From contig NZ_CP011005.1 in assembly GCF_000950575.1 (NCBI RefSeq), positions 1,488,001-1,552,000 on the forward strand: a DNA stretch of 64,000 bases. The letters run 5' to 3'. This document shows, in pieces, positions 15,638-23,621 of this stretch (within the stretch, counting starts at the first letter, position 1; every line of letters begins with the position of its first letter). Source of the DNA: Psychromicrobium lacuslunae. Lineage in GTDB: Bacteria > Actinomycetota > Actinomycetes > Actinomycetales > Micrococcaceae. Below the pieces are notes generated by a model. That model was not told where the DNA came from. It saw only the letters and a program-made list of their open reading frames with translations, and did no database searches. A program made the translations under genes and the position numbers.

Positions 15638-16391
15638 TGCCCGCTTGAACTCGTTTCTCCAGGGCAGCTAGGGCCTCGTCCGGCAGCACGATCAATCCGT
15701 CAAGTTCCTTACGCGTCCGCTCGTAGGCCAGCTGTCGCTCAGCTGGGGTGGAAGCCTCATCCACCGCAATCGGCAGCAGTTTTTTCGCGGTCTTGAGTCG
15801 CTGCCGTTCTGGCTCGGTGAAATGCTGATCTTTCAGCCGTTTTGCCTCTCGCTCAGCAATGTCGAAGCTGACCTCAAAATTGCGCACTGCCTGACGATAC
15901 TCAATCAGCTGAGCTTCGGTCGAAATTTCGCTGGCATGCTCGGGGCGCAAACCGTCGGCGAGACGCTTCGCTCGCAGGAAATCGACTGTCAGCGGCTCGC
16001 GCACATCAGACATCATCGGATAGTCGATCAGCTTGGCCACGTCGAGTTCGTAGTCCAGCCAGCGGGCGTTCACCGCGTCGTGATCAGTGACCAGCCGTTC
16101 GGCTTCGCTGGGTCGCTGAGACTTTGGCTGTTGATTTGGTTGTTGATACTGCGTTGCCTGCTGATGCGCGGCTTGATAGGCCGCAGAGAGATCCGGCCCG
16201 GTTTGGCTAATGGGCTGAGGTCCATTACCTCGCAGCGTCGAGTAATCATCACCTCGTCCGCGTTCAGCACGTTTCCGGGAACGCTGATCCCAGCCAAAAG
16301 TTGCCCGGATGATGCCGCCAAATACCGGTAATAGGAAAATCAACCACCAGTGTGAGCCAATCCAGCCAAAAATTTGTCCCATCTCATCCAC
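15564..16391 (-). CDS. Conserved-looking membrane-anchored protein of unknown function
   Basis: 275 residues, not recognised as a named family. An N-terminal membrane helix (about 6-28, FGWIGSHWWLIFLLPVFGGI) precedes a basic segment (RSRKRAERGR), a Gln-rich linker (about 70-95) and a mainly helical, charged C-terminal part (about 100-255), probably cytoplasmic and possibly coiled coil. It ends in an Ala/Lys-rich tail. The ATG at 16391 or the one at 16382 could be the start. It overlaps the Nudix gene by 74 bp at the 3' ends. No function is proposed. Confidence 0.7.
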   Translation of the reverse strand: MDEMGQIFGWIGSHWWLIFLLPVFGGIIRATFGWDQRSRKRAERGRGDDYSTLRGNGPQPISQTGPDLSAAYQAAHQQATQYQQPNQQPKSQRPSEAERLVTDHDAVNARWLDYELDVAKLIDYPMMSDVREPLTVDFLRAKRLADGLRPEHASEISTEAQLIEYRQAVRNFEVSFDIAEREAKRLKDQHFTEPERQRLKTAKKLLPIAVDEASTPAERQLAYERTRKELDGLIVLPDEALAALEKRVQAGITAARSAATQAKPSGAAGAAEKER

Positions 16392-16524
16392 AGCGCATCA
16401 CCCCTACATCCTGCCACGGCAGTGCATGGCCCTCAATGACGTTTGTCACCGAAGCCAAGCCGCGTCATCCCGTCATGAAGCCACCGGAGGTTCCCTGCGG
16501 GCAACCGAGTCGGTCAGGAACTGG

Positions 16525-16530
16525 CACAAT
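16525..16530 (+). promoter_or_regulatory. -10 box of leaderless antiporter promoter
   Basis: CACAAT (preceded by TGG), then 6 nt, then the ATG at 16537. Confidence 0.4.
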
Positions 16531-16536
16531 GATCGA

Positions 16537-18414
16537 ATGGAATTCATTGGGGTCTTGCTGGCTATTGTGCTGGTGGTCTGCGCGGTGAGCGCGATAGGTA
16601 AGAGAATCAATATCTCCGCGCCGCTGTTGCTCGTGGTGGTGGGCGCAGCTGCCTCGTTTATCCCCCAGGTGGAGGTGGAACTGAACCCAGAGATCATCCT
16701 GGTCGCCATCCTGCCACCGCTGCTCTTCGCCGCCGCCTATCAAACCTCGCTCGTTGATTTCCGCAGCAATAGGCGCGCTATCGGTCTGCTCTCGGTGGGT
16801 TATGTGATTTTCACCGCGCTCGGCGTCGGGTTGGTGGCTTATTGGGTTTTCCCCGGCATCTCGCTAGCTGCGGCGATCGCGCTGGGTGCAGTGGTCGCTC
16901 CCCCGGATGCTGTCGCCGCCACCGCGATCGCTCGCCGAGTCGGAATGCCCCGACGAGTTGTCAGCATTCTGGAGGGCGAATCCTTGGTCAACGACGCCAC
17001 CGCGCTAGTCACCTTGCGCGCCGCGATCGCCGCCACCGGTGGGGTTATTTCGGTCTGGCAGACCGGTGCTCAGTTCCTCTGGGCAGCGGGCGGCGGCGTG
17101 GTGATCGGCGTCGTTGTAGCGATCATCCTGACCTTTATCCGCAAACGAGTACGCAACGTAGCGATCAATACGTCAATGTCCCTGGCCGCGCCGTTCCTGG
17201 CGTACCTACCGGCCGAGGAACTCCATCTCTTCGACATGCCGGCCTCTGGTGTGCTCGCCGTGGTGGTCTGCGGCCTGCTCATGGGTTTCAAGAGCCCGGC
17301 GATGCCCGGCGGTGCTTCCCGGATGAGCCAGCGCAGCAACTGGACCACGGTGCAGTTCCTCTTGGAGAATTCGGTTTTCTTAATCATTGGTTTGCAGGCT
17401 AAGACAATCATTCAGGAAGTCCAGGAGGATTCTCTGGGACTGGCCGCGATCTGGTGGGGTTGCCTCGCGGTACTTGTCGCCGTTCTTCTCTTACGACCCA
17501 TCTGGGTCTTCCCAGCAACCTATTTGCCGCGACTCATTCCGGCGGTGCGCCAGGCCGACCCCAATCCTTCCTGGACCTCTCCGGCCATCATTTCCTGGGC
17601 CGGAATGCGCGGCGTGGTGACACTTGCTGCAGCGCTCACCCTACCCACCGAGCTACCGCATCGCGAAGTTCTTATCCTTGCCGCCCTGGTGGTGGTAGGT
17701 GGCACCTTAGCGCTGCAAGGCTTCACTCTGCCAGCCTTGGTCCGCACCCTCAAGGTGCGTGGCCCAGACAAACGCGAGGACCTACTCTCCGAGGCCGCCG
17801 TGATGCAGCGTGCCACCTCCGCTGGCGTGGCTCATCTGCGCGAAATCACCACCGATGATGATCCTCCGGAAGTGCTGGCAATGCTTAAGCGTCGCACCCA
17901 GGAGCGCGGCCTCGCGGCCTGGGAGCGACTGGGTAGGCCAGGTAGCGAGGCAATGACCCCCTCCCAGCGTTACGCACAGCTTCGCCAGGAGATGCTGGAC
18001 GCAGAACGTCAGGAAGTGCTCAGCCTGCGGCGTGGCGGCGATTATCCTCATGAGGTGCTGGCCGAGGTGCTCAATCGACTTGATGTGGAGGAGTCGATGC
18101 TGGAAAGCGCCCTGGAAGACCCCGAGTTTGACGATCCCACCGAGGAGAGCATCACAGAGGGCGGCTGCGAACATCTGCAAGCTGCGCGTGACCGCCCGGT
18201 CCCCGAGACCTTGGTCTGCGAGGACTGCGTTAAGGAGGGCACCAGCACTGTGCACTACAGAATGTGCCTGAGCTGCGGCAAGGTGGCCTGTTGCGATTCC
18301 TCGGTGGGCCGACATGCGGATCGCCACTACCGGCAGAGCGGCCATCCGGTGATGCGTAGTGTGGAGACCGGTGAAAGCTGGCGGTGGTGCTATCCGGACG
18401 AGTTGCTGGGCTAG
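16537..18414 (+). CDS. Na+/H+ antiporter (CPA1/NhaP type) with C-terminal UBP-type zinc finger
   Basis: 625 residues from the ATG at 16537. A 12-13 helix CPA1 exchanger domain occupies about residues 1-415, with the ion-binding region APPDAVAATAIARRVG and EGESLVNDATALV. A cytoplasmic helical domain (about 420-535) follows. The C-terminal ~85 residues contain CEH, CEDC, CLSC, C, and several His in RHADRHYRQSGHP, the Cys/His order of a ubiquitin-hydrolase-type (UBP) zinc finger. The exchanger should expel Na+ or K+ for H+. The finger is probably a regulatory or protein-binding module, since bacteria of this type have no canonical ubiquitin. An upstream frame extension to 16309 is rejected because membrane helix 1 starts at MEFIGVLLAIV. 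Confidence 0.9.
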   Translation: MEFIGVLLAIVLVVCAVSAIGKRINISAPLLLVVVGAAASFIPQVEVELNPEIILVAILPPLLFAAAYQTSLVDFRSNRRAIGLLSVGYVIFTALGVGLVAYWVFPGISLAAAIALGAVVAPPDAVAATAIARRVGMPRRVVSILEGESLVNDATALVTLRAAIAATGGVISVWQTGAQFLWAAGGGVVIGVVVAIILTFIRKRVRNVAINTSMSLAAPFLAYLPAEELHLFDMPASGVLAVVVCGLLMGFKSPAMPGGASRMSQRSNWTTVQFLLENSVFLIIGLQAKTIIQEVQEDSLGLAAIWWGCLAVLVAVLLLRPIWVFPATYLPRLIPAVRQADPNPSWTSPAIISWAGMRGVVTLAAALTLPTELPHREVLILAALVVVGGTLALQGFTLPALVRTLKVRGPDKREDLLSEAAVMQRATSAGVAHLREITTDDDPPEVLAMLKRRTQERGLAAWERLGRPGSEAMTPSQRYAQLRQEMLDAERQEVLSLRRGGDYPHEVLAEVLNRLDVEESMLESALEDPEFDDPTEESITEGGCEHLQAARDRPVPETLVCEDCVKEGTSTVHYRMCLSCGKVACCDSSVGRHADRHYRQSGHPVMRSVETGESWRWCYPDELLG

Positions 18415-18514
18415 GTCCGTAGGGAACTTCGCTTAGATCTCAAAACCCGCTGCTTAGTTGTTCCCTGTGCTCGCTTCACAGTCAGCGCTGCCTAGGCTGC
18501 TGAGTGCTGTACCG

Positions 18515-18520
18515 TACCCT
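18515..18520 (+). promoter_or_regulatory. -10 box of leaderless DedA promoter
   Basis: TACCCT, then 6 nt, then the GTG at 18527. Confidence 0.5.
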
Positions 18521-18526
18521 TGAAGG

Positions 18527-19246
18527 GTGACTCTTTTAGCTTCAGGCCTCGGGGCCTTTGACCTTCAGGCAGCTTTCCTCGGCGGACCGGTGCGTACCGG
18601 TCTGCTCCCGGATTGGCTCAACCCGATCAATATTCTGGACAACCCGGCTCTGGGTTTCTGGGTGATCGTGATCGCCTGTGGCATTATTTTCGCCGAGACC
18701 GGCCTGCTCCTCGGTTTCTTCCTCCCCGGTGATTCGCTGCTCTTCACCGCTGGGCTGTTGACCGCTGCGGGCAAGCTACCAATCAATATCTGGGTGCTGG
18801 TCCTGCTGCTGATAATCTGCGCAGTGGTAGGAAATCAGGTGGGTTATATGATCGGCGCAAAGGCCGGGCCAGCCATCTTCAACCGACCAGATTCACGGTT
18901 CTTCAAGCAGGAGAACATCACTAAAGCACACGAGTTCTTTGAGAAGCACGGCGGCAAAGCGCTTATTTTGGCCCGCTTCGTACCGATCGTCCGAACCTTT
19001 GTGCCGGTCATTGTTGGCGTAGCCCAGATGAACAAGCGGCACTTCACCATCTTCAATCTGGTTGGTGGCGTGCTTTGGGCTGGCGGCGTTACGCTGCTCG
19101 GCTTCATTCTGGGTGACCGAATCCCCTGGGTCACCGAGAACCTCGACTTGATCTTCATCTTGATCGTGCTGATCTCGGTAATCCCGATCATCATTGAGGT
19201 TATCCGCGGTTGGCGATCCCGTCGGAAGCAAGCCGAACAGAGCTAA
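18527..19246 (+). CDS. DedA family membrane protein
   Basis: 239 residues. Family landmarks are the reentrant FAETGLLLGFFLPGDSLLFTAGLL (about 64-87, given here as known segments FAETGLLLGFFLPGD and SLLFTAG), the basic loop with ARFVPIVRTFVPVIVG (about 147-162) and GGVLWAGGVTLLGF. DedA proteins act in lipid flipping (for example undecaprenyl phosphate or phospholipid recycling) and in proton-motive-force homeostasis. Five or six membrane helices are likely. The tail is basic (RGWRSRRKQAEQS). It lies 112 bp after the antiporter gene but appears to have its own promoter. Confidence 0.88.
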   Translation: MTLLASGLGAFDLQAAFLGGPVRTGLLPDWLNPINILDNPALGFWVIVIACGIIFAETGLLLGFFLPGDSLLFTAGLLTAAGKLPINIWVLVLLLIICAVVGNQVGYMIGAKAGPAIFNRPDSRFFKQENITKAHEFFEKHGGKALILARFVPIVRTFVPVIVGVAQMNKRHFTIFNLVGGVLWAGGVTLLGFILGDRIPWVTENLDLIFILIVLISVIPIIIEVIRGWRSRRKQAEQS

Positions 19247-19264
19247 GTCGGCCATCTCTTCTTG

Positions 19265-19323
19265 CTGAGTGTGCAGATCTACACGTTGTGAGTGCTCTAA
19301 AACGTGTAGAACTGCACACTCAG
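19265..19323. terminator. Long hairpin, probably a bidirectional terminator (family A, copy 2)
   Basis: Arms of 23 nt (19265-19287 and 19301-19323) with one mismatch and a 13-nt loop, between the convergent DedA and rdgB genes. The arm contains GAGTGTGCAGATCT, matching the hairpin at 12904-12964 in GAGTGTnnAGATCT. Confidence 0.75.
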
Positions 19324-19341
19324 TTCTTTAAAAGCTCGGGT

Positions 19342-19983
19342 TCAGCGTTCTCCGGGCAATTCGCTCAGGGTGGCTATTACCGCAGGCAGCAACTTCCGGA
19401 AAGCCTGGCCGCGGTGCGAGATTCGATTCTTCTCGGTCGGGTCCAGTTCGGCGCAGGAAAGCTCCATGCCCTCGGGTTGCAGGATCGGATCGTAGCCGAA
19501 GCCATTACTTCCCCGCGGTTCACTGAGCAGAGTGCCCCGCAATTCGGCCAGCTCAACCACTTCGACGCCGGGGGCCACCAGCGCTGCTGCGCAGACGAAT
19601 CCGGCGGCACGATGTTCGGCGGAGATATCGCCCAATTGGGCCAATAAGAGATGAAGGTTAGCCAGGTCATCACCGTGTTTTCCGGCCCAGCGCGCGGAGA
19701 AAATCCCCGGCGCACCACCGAGCACATCCACCGCTAAACCCGAGTCATCGGCAATCGCTGGCAGGCCGGTCGCGGCGCTCACGGCGTGGGCTTTGAGTAG
19801 CGCGTTTTCGGCGAAAGTCACCCCGGTCTCGACCACATCGGGGGCACCCGCCGCGGCTGCGTCGATTACCTGGGTGTCGACGTCAAGGTTCGGGACCTGG
19901 CCGCGCAACAACTCCCGCAGTTCCCGCAACTTACCTTGATTGTGGGTGGCCAGGATTAGCCGCGGCTCGGCCATCAGGACCAT
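19342..19983 (-). CDS. rdgB: Non-canonical purine NTP pyrophosphatase (RdgB/HAM1)
   Basis: 213 residues with LILATHNQGKLRELRELL (about 8-25), the catalytic ADDSGLAVDVLGGAPGIFSA region and SEPRGSNGFGYDPI. The enzyme hydrolyses dITP, dXTP and ITP to monophosphates, keeping deaminated purines out of DNA. It follows rph by 4 bp in the same operon, a classic rph-rdgB pairing. The start is uncertain between the ATG at 19983 and the one at 19974; neither has a strong Shine-Dalgarno. Confidence 0.94.
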   Translation of the reverse strand: MVLMAEPRLILATHNQGKLRELRELLRGQVPNLDVDTQVIDAAAAGAPDVVETGVTFAENALLKAHAVSAATGLPAIADDSGLAVDVLGGAPGIFSARWAGKHGDDLANLHLLLAQLGDISAEHRAAGFVCAAALVAPGVEVVELAELRGTLLSEPRGSNGFGYDPILQPEGMELSCAELDPTEKNRISHRGQAFRKLLPAVIATLSELPGER

Positions 19984-19987
19984 CGTC

Positions 19988-20743
19988 TCAGCTCAGCGTC
20001 TCGCGCTGGATCTCGGCCAGCTGAGCGGTGCCGAGCAGAGCCAGATCCAATAGCGCATTGAGCTCATCGCGATCAAAAGGCGCGCCCTCAGCGGTACCCT
20101 GCACTTCAACGAATTTACCGCTACCGGTCACCACCACATTCATGTCGGTCTCGGCACTGACATCTTCCACATAAGCCAGATCCAGCATAGGTTCGCCATC
20201 AATAATGCCCACCGATACCGCCGCTACGGTGTCCAACAGCGGTTGTGCTGAAGCTGAAATCAGTTTCTTCTCGCGGGCGAAGCGAATGGACTCGGCGAGC
20301 GCAACATAAGCGCCGGTGATTGCCGCCGTGCGGGTGCCGCCGTCGGCCTGCAGCACATCACAGTCCAGCACGATGGTGTTCTCGCCGAGCGCCTTGGTGT
20401 CGATGATGGACCGCAGCGAACGACCAATCAGCCGAGATATCTCATGCGTACGGCCGCCGATTTTTCCCTTCACCGATTCCCGGTCTGAACGGGTATTGGT
20501 CGCCCTTGGCAGCATCGCGTATTCAGCGGTAACCCATCCCTTGCCCTCACCGCGCAGCCAGCGCGGCACGCCTTCGGTCAGTGAGGCGGTGCAAAGCACC
20601 CGGGTGTTCCCGAACTCAATAAGAGCTGACCCTTCAGCCTGACTTGACCATCCTCTGGTGATCGATATATCCCGAAGTTGGTCCGCCGTCCGGCCATCCG
20701 CCCGAAGGTTTTCCGCTGAAGTATGTGATCCGCTCAATGACAT
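19988..20743 (-). CDS. rph: Ribonuclease PH
   Basis: 251 residues with the RNase PH features [16 protein letters not shown], the phosphate-binding [15 protein letters not shown] and [20 protein letters not shown]. It trims the 3' ends of tRNA precursors by phosphorolysis. The ATG at 20743 is preceded at 6 nt by TAGGCT and no Shine-Dalgarno is present, so rph-rdgB probably starts from its own leaderless promoter, downstream of a palindromic repeat element. Confidence 0.95.
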   Translation of the reverse strand: MSLSGSHTSAENLRADGRTADQLRDISITRGWSSQAEGSALIEFGNTRVLCTASLTEGVPRWLRGEGKGWVTAEYAMLPRATNTRSDRESVKGKIGGRTHEISRLIGRSLRSIIDTKALGENTIVLDCDVLQADGGTRTAAITGAYVALAESIRFAREKKLISASAQPLLDTVAAVSVGIIDGEPMLDLAYVEDVSAETDMNVVVTGSGKFVEVQGTAEGAPFDRDELNALLDLALLGTAQLAEIQRETLS

Positions 20744-20749
20744 GGTTCC

Positions 20750-20755
20750 AGCCTA
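20750..20755 (-). promoter_or_regulatory. -10 box of leaderless rph promoter
   Basis: TAGGCT on the minus strand, 6 nt before the ATG at 20743. Its -35 region would fall within the palindromic element at 20766-20858. Confidence 0.55.
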
Positions 20756-20765
20756 CCCAACCCTC

Positions 20766-20858
20766 ACCTGTTGTCCCACCGACGACGCCCAGAGTGAAGA
20801 ATGTACCGCTCTCAAGGGAACTGCCACCCCCTCCGCCACAATCCATGGGACAGCTCGG
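20766..20858. repeat. Palindromic intergenic element, family B copy 3 (degenerate)
   Basis: About 93 bp between rph and the MBL gene. The left end reads CTGTTGTCCCACCGA and the right end, reverse-complemented, CCGAGCTGTCCCATGGATTG. Both resemble the ends of the elements at 27097-27193 and 57061-57156. The inverted ends match at TGTCCCAnnGA. It is the most diverged of the three copies. Confidence 0.5.
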
Positions 20859-20911
20859 AAAGCTTGCCGGATCCGCGGACCAAACGGAGATGGTGGCCAC
20901 TGACAAGATGG

Positions 20912-21709
20912 TCAGATGGTGTAGTGGACTCCGGCTACCGCGACGGCGACATCCCCCGGATAGACCGCCTTGGCCTCGGCGACCACCACGCTTGGCTCCG
21001 TCCAGACCGGAAGGTGGGTTAGCAAGAGTCGTCGCACGCCGGCCTGCACCGCGGCCTCGGCGGCTCGTTTACCGCTCAAATGGACGCCCTTAATGGCATC
21101 GTCCCGGCCCTCCTGGAAGGCAGCTTCGCAAAGAAAGAAATGCGCGTCCTGAGCAGCCTCCACCAGGCCTGGGCAGGAATCGGTGTCGCCCGAGTAACTC
21201 AGTACCACGGTGCGATCCACTCCGGTGCCGTCGTACTCGGTAACCTCCACCCGCAAAGCGTAGGCCTCTTCCATAGGGTGGTCGACGGCGTACGGGGTGA
21301 TTCGAAACGGGCCGAGCTGCACCGCAGCTTTCTCCGTCCAAACCTTAAAATCAAACTCCTCGCTCATGCCAGGCTCGGGATCCAAACCGTAGGCAGTGGC
21401 AAGCCGGTCCGCTGTGGCGGCTGGCCCCCAGACCGGGATCCTACCCGCTGCCCAACCATCGGGATCCCAGCGCACCGCGACATGGAGGCCGCACAGGTCC
21501 ATGCAATGATCGGGGTGCAGATGGCTCAGGAAAATTCCGTCAATATCCTGCAGATCCATGTATTTCTGTACCGCGCCGAGCGCCCCGCTGCCCAAATCCA
21601 GCAGAATCCGCCAAGCACGCTCACCGTCGTGAGCGGTCAGCAGGTAGCAGGAGGCAGGAGACTGCGGGCCGGGGAACGAGCCGCTACAGCCGACAATGGT
21701 GAGCTTCAT
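20912..21709 (-). CDS. MBL-fold metallo-hydrolase (RNase Z-like)
   Basis: 265 residues with the metallo-beta-lactamase motif SHLHPDHCMDL (about residues 61-71), GCSGSFPGPQSPASCYLL at the N-terminus, SYSGDTDSC (about 163) and a C-terminal LLLTHLPVW. The layout resembles the ElaC/RNase Z-like cyclic nucleotide phosphodiesterase-type hydrolases found between murI and rph in many actinobacteria. The exact substrate is not known. CGGAG serves as Shine-Dalgarno. Confidence 0.85.
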   Translation of the reverse strand: MKLTIVGCSGSFPGPQSPASCYLLTAHDGERAWRILLDLGSGALGAVQKYMDLQDIDGIFLSHLHPDHCMDLCGLHVAVRWDPDGWAAGRIPVWGPAATADRLATAYGLDPEPGMSEEFDFKVWTEKAAVQLGPFRITPYAVDHPMEEAYALRVEVTEYDGTGVDRTVVLSYSGDTDSCPGLVEAAQDAHFFLCEAAFQEGRDDAIKGVHLSGKRAAEAAVQAGVRRLLLTHLPVWTEPSVVVAEAKAVYPGDVAVAVAGVHYTI

Positions 21710-21722
21710 CGACGCACTCCGC

Positions 21723-22649
21723 TCACAGTGCTCGCCGCTGCTGCGCTGCGGAGATCATTTCCGGCGTAATCCGGGCCAGCGATCCGGTGGGATAGTGTGC
21801 CGAAACGTGAGCGGCATGTTCCACCGAAATCACCTCCGGACCGAGGAATCGCCGGGCCAGGGACTCGAAGGTCTGCGCATCACCGGTCGCCACAAAACGA
21901 TGTTCGGGTTGCTGCACCGCAGTACGCTCCAAGTGGTGTCGGACAAGCGCAGCGTAGACATCTTTAGCGGTTTCTTCCGCGCTGGAAACTAAGCTGACGC
22001 CATCGCCCATCACATAGGAAATCACCCCGGTGAGCAGTGGGTAGTGGGTGCAGCCGAGGATCAAAGTATCCACCCCGGCGGCCTTCAGCGGTGCCAGGTA
22101 CCTCTCGGCGGTGCTAAGTAACTCCGGTCCCGAGGTAATGCCAGACTCCACGAATCGCACGAACTCTGGGCAGGCCACCGAGGTGATCTGCAGGTGCGGC
22201 GCCGCCGCAAAGTTATCCTCATAGGCTCGGGAAGTGACCGTGGCGGTGGTGCCGATGACGCCGATCTTACCGTTGCGGGTAGCGGCGACCGCTCGGCGCA
22301 CCGCAGGTCGAATCACCTCAACGACTGGAATTCCCGCCTTTGCGGTGTACCGTTCACGAGCGTCAGAGAGCACCGCTGCAGTCGCTGAATTGCAGGCGAT
22401 GACCAGCAACTTAACCCCGGAATCCACTAATTCATCCATCACCCCGAGGGCGTTCGCCCGCACCTCAGCGATCGGTAATGGCCCATACGGTGCATTCGCG
22501 GTATCGCCAACGTAGAGAATAGCCTCATGCGGCAGCTGATCGATCACGGCGCGGGCTACCGTCAAGCCGCCAACGCCAGAATCGAAAATTCCGATCGGCG
22601 ATTGCGTCCCGAGCTCTGGCACTCCGCTAAGACCGGCTGAAGCCGTCAT
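21723..22649 (-). CDS. murI: Glutamate racemase
   Basis: 308 residues with both catalytic cysteine motifs, [10 protein letters not shown] and LGCTHYPLL, and the N-terminal [16 protein letters not shown]. It makes D-glutamate for peptidoglycan. The ATG overlaps the stop codon of the DUF2017 gene by 4 bp, so it is translated as part of the clpS-DUF2017-murI operon. Confidence 0.95.
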   Translation of the reverse strand: MTASAGLSGVPELGTQSPIGIFDSGVGGLTVARAVIDQLPHEAILYVGDTANAPYGPLPIAEVRANALGVMDELVDSGVKLLVIACNSATAAVLSDARERYTAKAGIPVVEVIRPAVRRAVAATRNGKIGVIGTTATVTSRAYEDNFAAAPHLQITSVACPEFVRFVESGITSGPELLSTAERYLAPLKAAGVDTLILGCTHYPLLTGVISYVMGDGVSLVSSAEETAKDVYAALVRHHLERTAVQQPEHRFVATGDAQTFESLARRFLGPEVISVEHAAHVSAHYPTGSLARITPEMISAAQQRRAL

Positions 22650-23290
22650 TCTTCATCCTCCCGGCCGCTGCTGCCAAGGTGCTCATCGCTTTGCTGAGTC
22701 TGCCGCAATCTGAGCATCGCGTGCACTAGTGCGCCGTGCAGGGCGGAGGCGAACCGGAAGATCACGCCTAGCACGTCTTCTTCAGACTCCGCTTCCGAGT
22801 TGGTTTCCGAGTCTGCTTCACCGGCTTCAGCAGGTTCCACAAGTTGCTCGGTTAACAATTCAACCGCTTCGGCGGAGTGCAGGTTCAGCCTTTCAGCAAG
22901 CACCAGCCGAACATCATTGAGCGCCCTAGCGAGCAGCTCTGCCTGCGCTAGGCTCAGTCTGAGTTCCTCGGAATCAAACATCAAACTGGCCGCCCGGAGC
23001 GCACCCACCTTGCTTTGCCGCACCGAACGCTCGGTCAACCGTCGGAGTTCCAGCGCCTCCTCCGGGTTCTCAGCAACTCCGTCGGGAAGTAATCGACGCA
23101 GCGCCGGATCCTCGGGTGCAGAGATTTCTTGATCCCAGCCGACCAGCGCCTCCAGCGGATCGGCGGTGGCTTCATCAACCGGCTCCAGAATTTCAATCAC
23201 GGAGGAAAAAATCCCCTGAAAAAGCCTGCGTTCGCTCTCCCCTATGCCGCCAATAATGCTGTCTTGAGTGACAACGAATTCTCTACTCAT
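22646..23290 (-). CDS. DUF2017 domain protein
   Basis: 214 residues from the ATG at 23290 ([20 protein letters not shown]). The family has no assigned function but nearly always follows clpS in actinobacteria, as here (8-bp overlap). Visible features are an acidic helical protein, an acidic insert ([18 protein letters not shown], about 165-182) and a C-terminal [15 protein letters not shown]. The context suggests a link with the ClpS/Clp protease system. The open frame extends 11 codons upstream into clpS, which I reject. Confidence 0.82.
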   Translation of the reverse strand: MSREFVVTQDSIIGGIGESERRLFQGIFSSVIEILEPVDEATADPLEALVGWDQEISAPEDPALRRLLPDGVAENPEEALELRRLTERSVRQSKVGALRAASLMFDSEELRLSLAQAELLARALNDVRLVLAERLNLHSAEAVELLTEQLVEPAEAGEADSETNSEAESEEDVLGVIFRFASALHGALVHAMLRLRQTQQSDEHLGSSGREDEE

Positions 23291-23585
23291 GTCCACCTTG
23301 ACGCACGGTAGCCTGCAAACCATAGGAATGCATTGCCATCAGATCGGTTTCAGCTTTCTCCCGGGATCCCTCGGAGACCACCGCTTGGCCAGAGCGGTGA
23401 ACCTGCAGCATCAAGGCTCTGGCGCGCTTCTGGGGGTAGTTGAAGTAGCTCTGAAAAACGTACTCAACGTATTCCATCGTATTGATCGGATCATCCCAGA
23501 CCACCAGCAGCCAGGGCGCAGCGCTAGCGGCGGCCTCTAAGGCAGAACTTTCTGCGGCAACCTCGGACAAAGTACTAGTACTCAT
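23283..23585 (-). CDS. clpS: ATP-dependent Clp protease adaptor ClpS
   Basis: 100 residues with the ClpS core PWLLVVWDDPINTMEYVEYVF (seen as PWLLVVWDDP then INTMEYVEYVF), HRSGQAVVSEGSREKAE and the C-terminal GLQATV. It delivers N-degron substrates to ClpC/ClpA unfoldases. It is the first gene of the clpS-DUF2017-murI run. TAGAAT lies 6 nt before the ATG, so the mRNA is probably leaderless. Only 36 bp separate it from the divergent pncB. Confidence 0.94.
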   Translation of the reverse strand: MSTSTLSEVAAESSALEAAASAAPWLLVVWDDPINTMEYVEYVFQSYFNYPQKRARALMLQVHRSGQAVVSEGSREKAETDLMAMHSYGLQATVRQGGHE

Positions 23586-23591
23586 CTGCCT

Positions 23592-23597
23592 ATTCTA
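23592..23597 (-). promoter_or_regulatory. -10 box of leaderless clpS promoter
   Basis: TAGAAT on the minus strand, 6 nt before the ATG at 23585. It is 12 bp from the divergent pncB -10 box. Confidence 0.6.
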
Positions 23598-23609
23598 GGC
23601 GAGCCCGGT

Positions 23610-23615
23610 TAGAGT
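23610..23615 (+). promoter_or_regulatory. -10 box of leaderless pncB promoter
   Basis: TAGAGT, then 6 nt, then the GTG at 23622. The same hexamer and spacing occur at nucS. Confidence 0.55.
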
Positions 23616-23621
23616 ACTGCT

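Noticed and set aside
23571-23582. Perfect 12-bp palindrome AGTACTAGTACT as an operator
   Set aside because: It lies in codons 2-5 of clpS (Ser-Thr-Ser-Thr repeat), which explains it.
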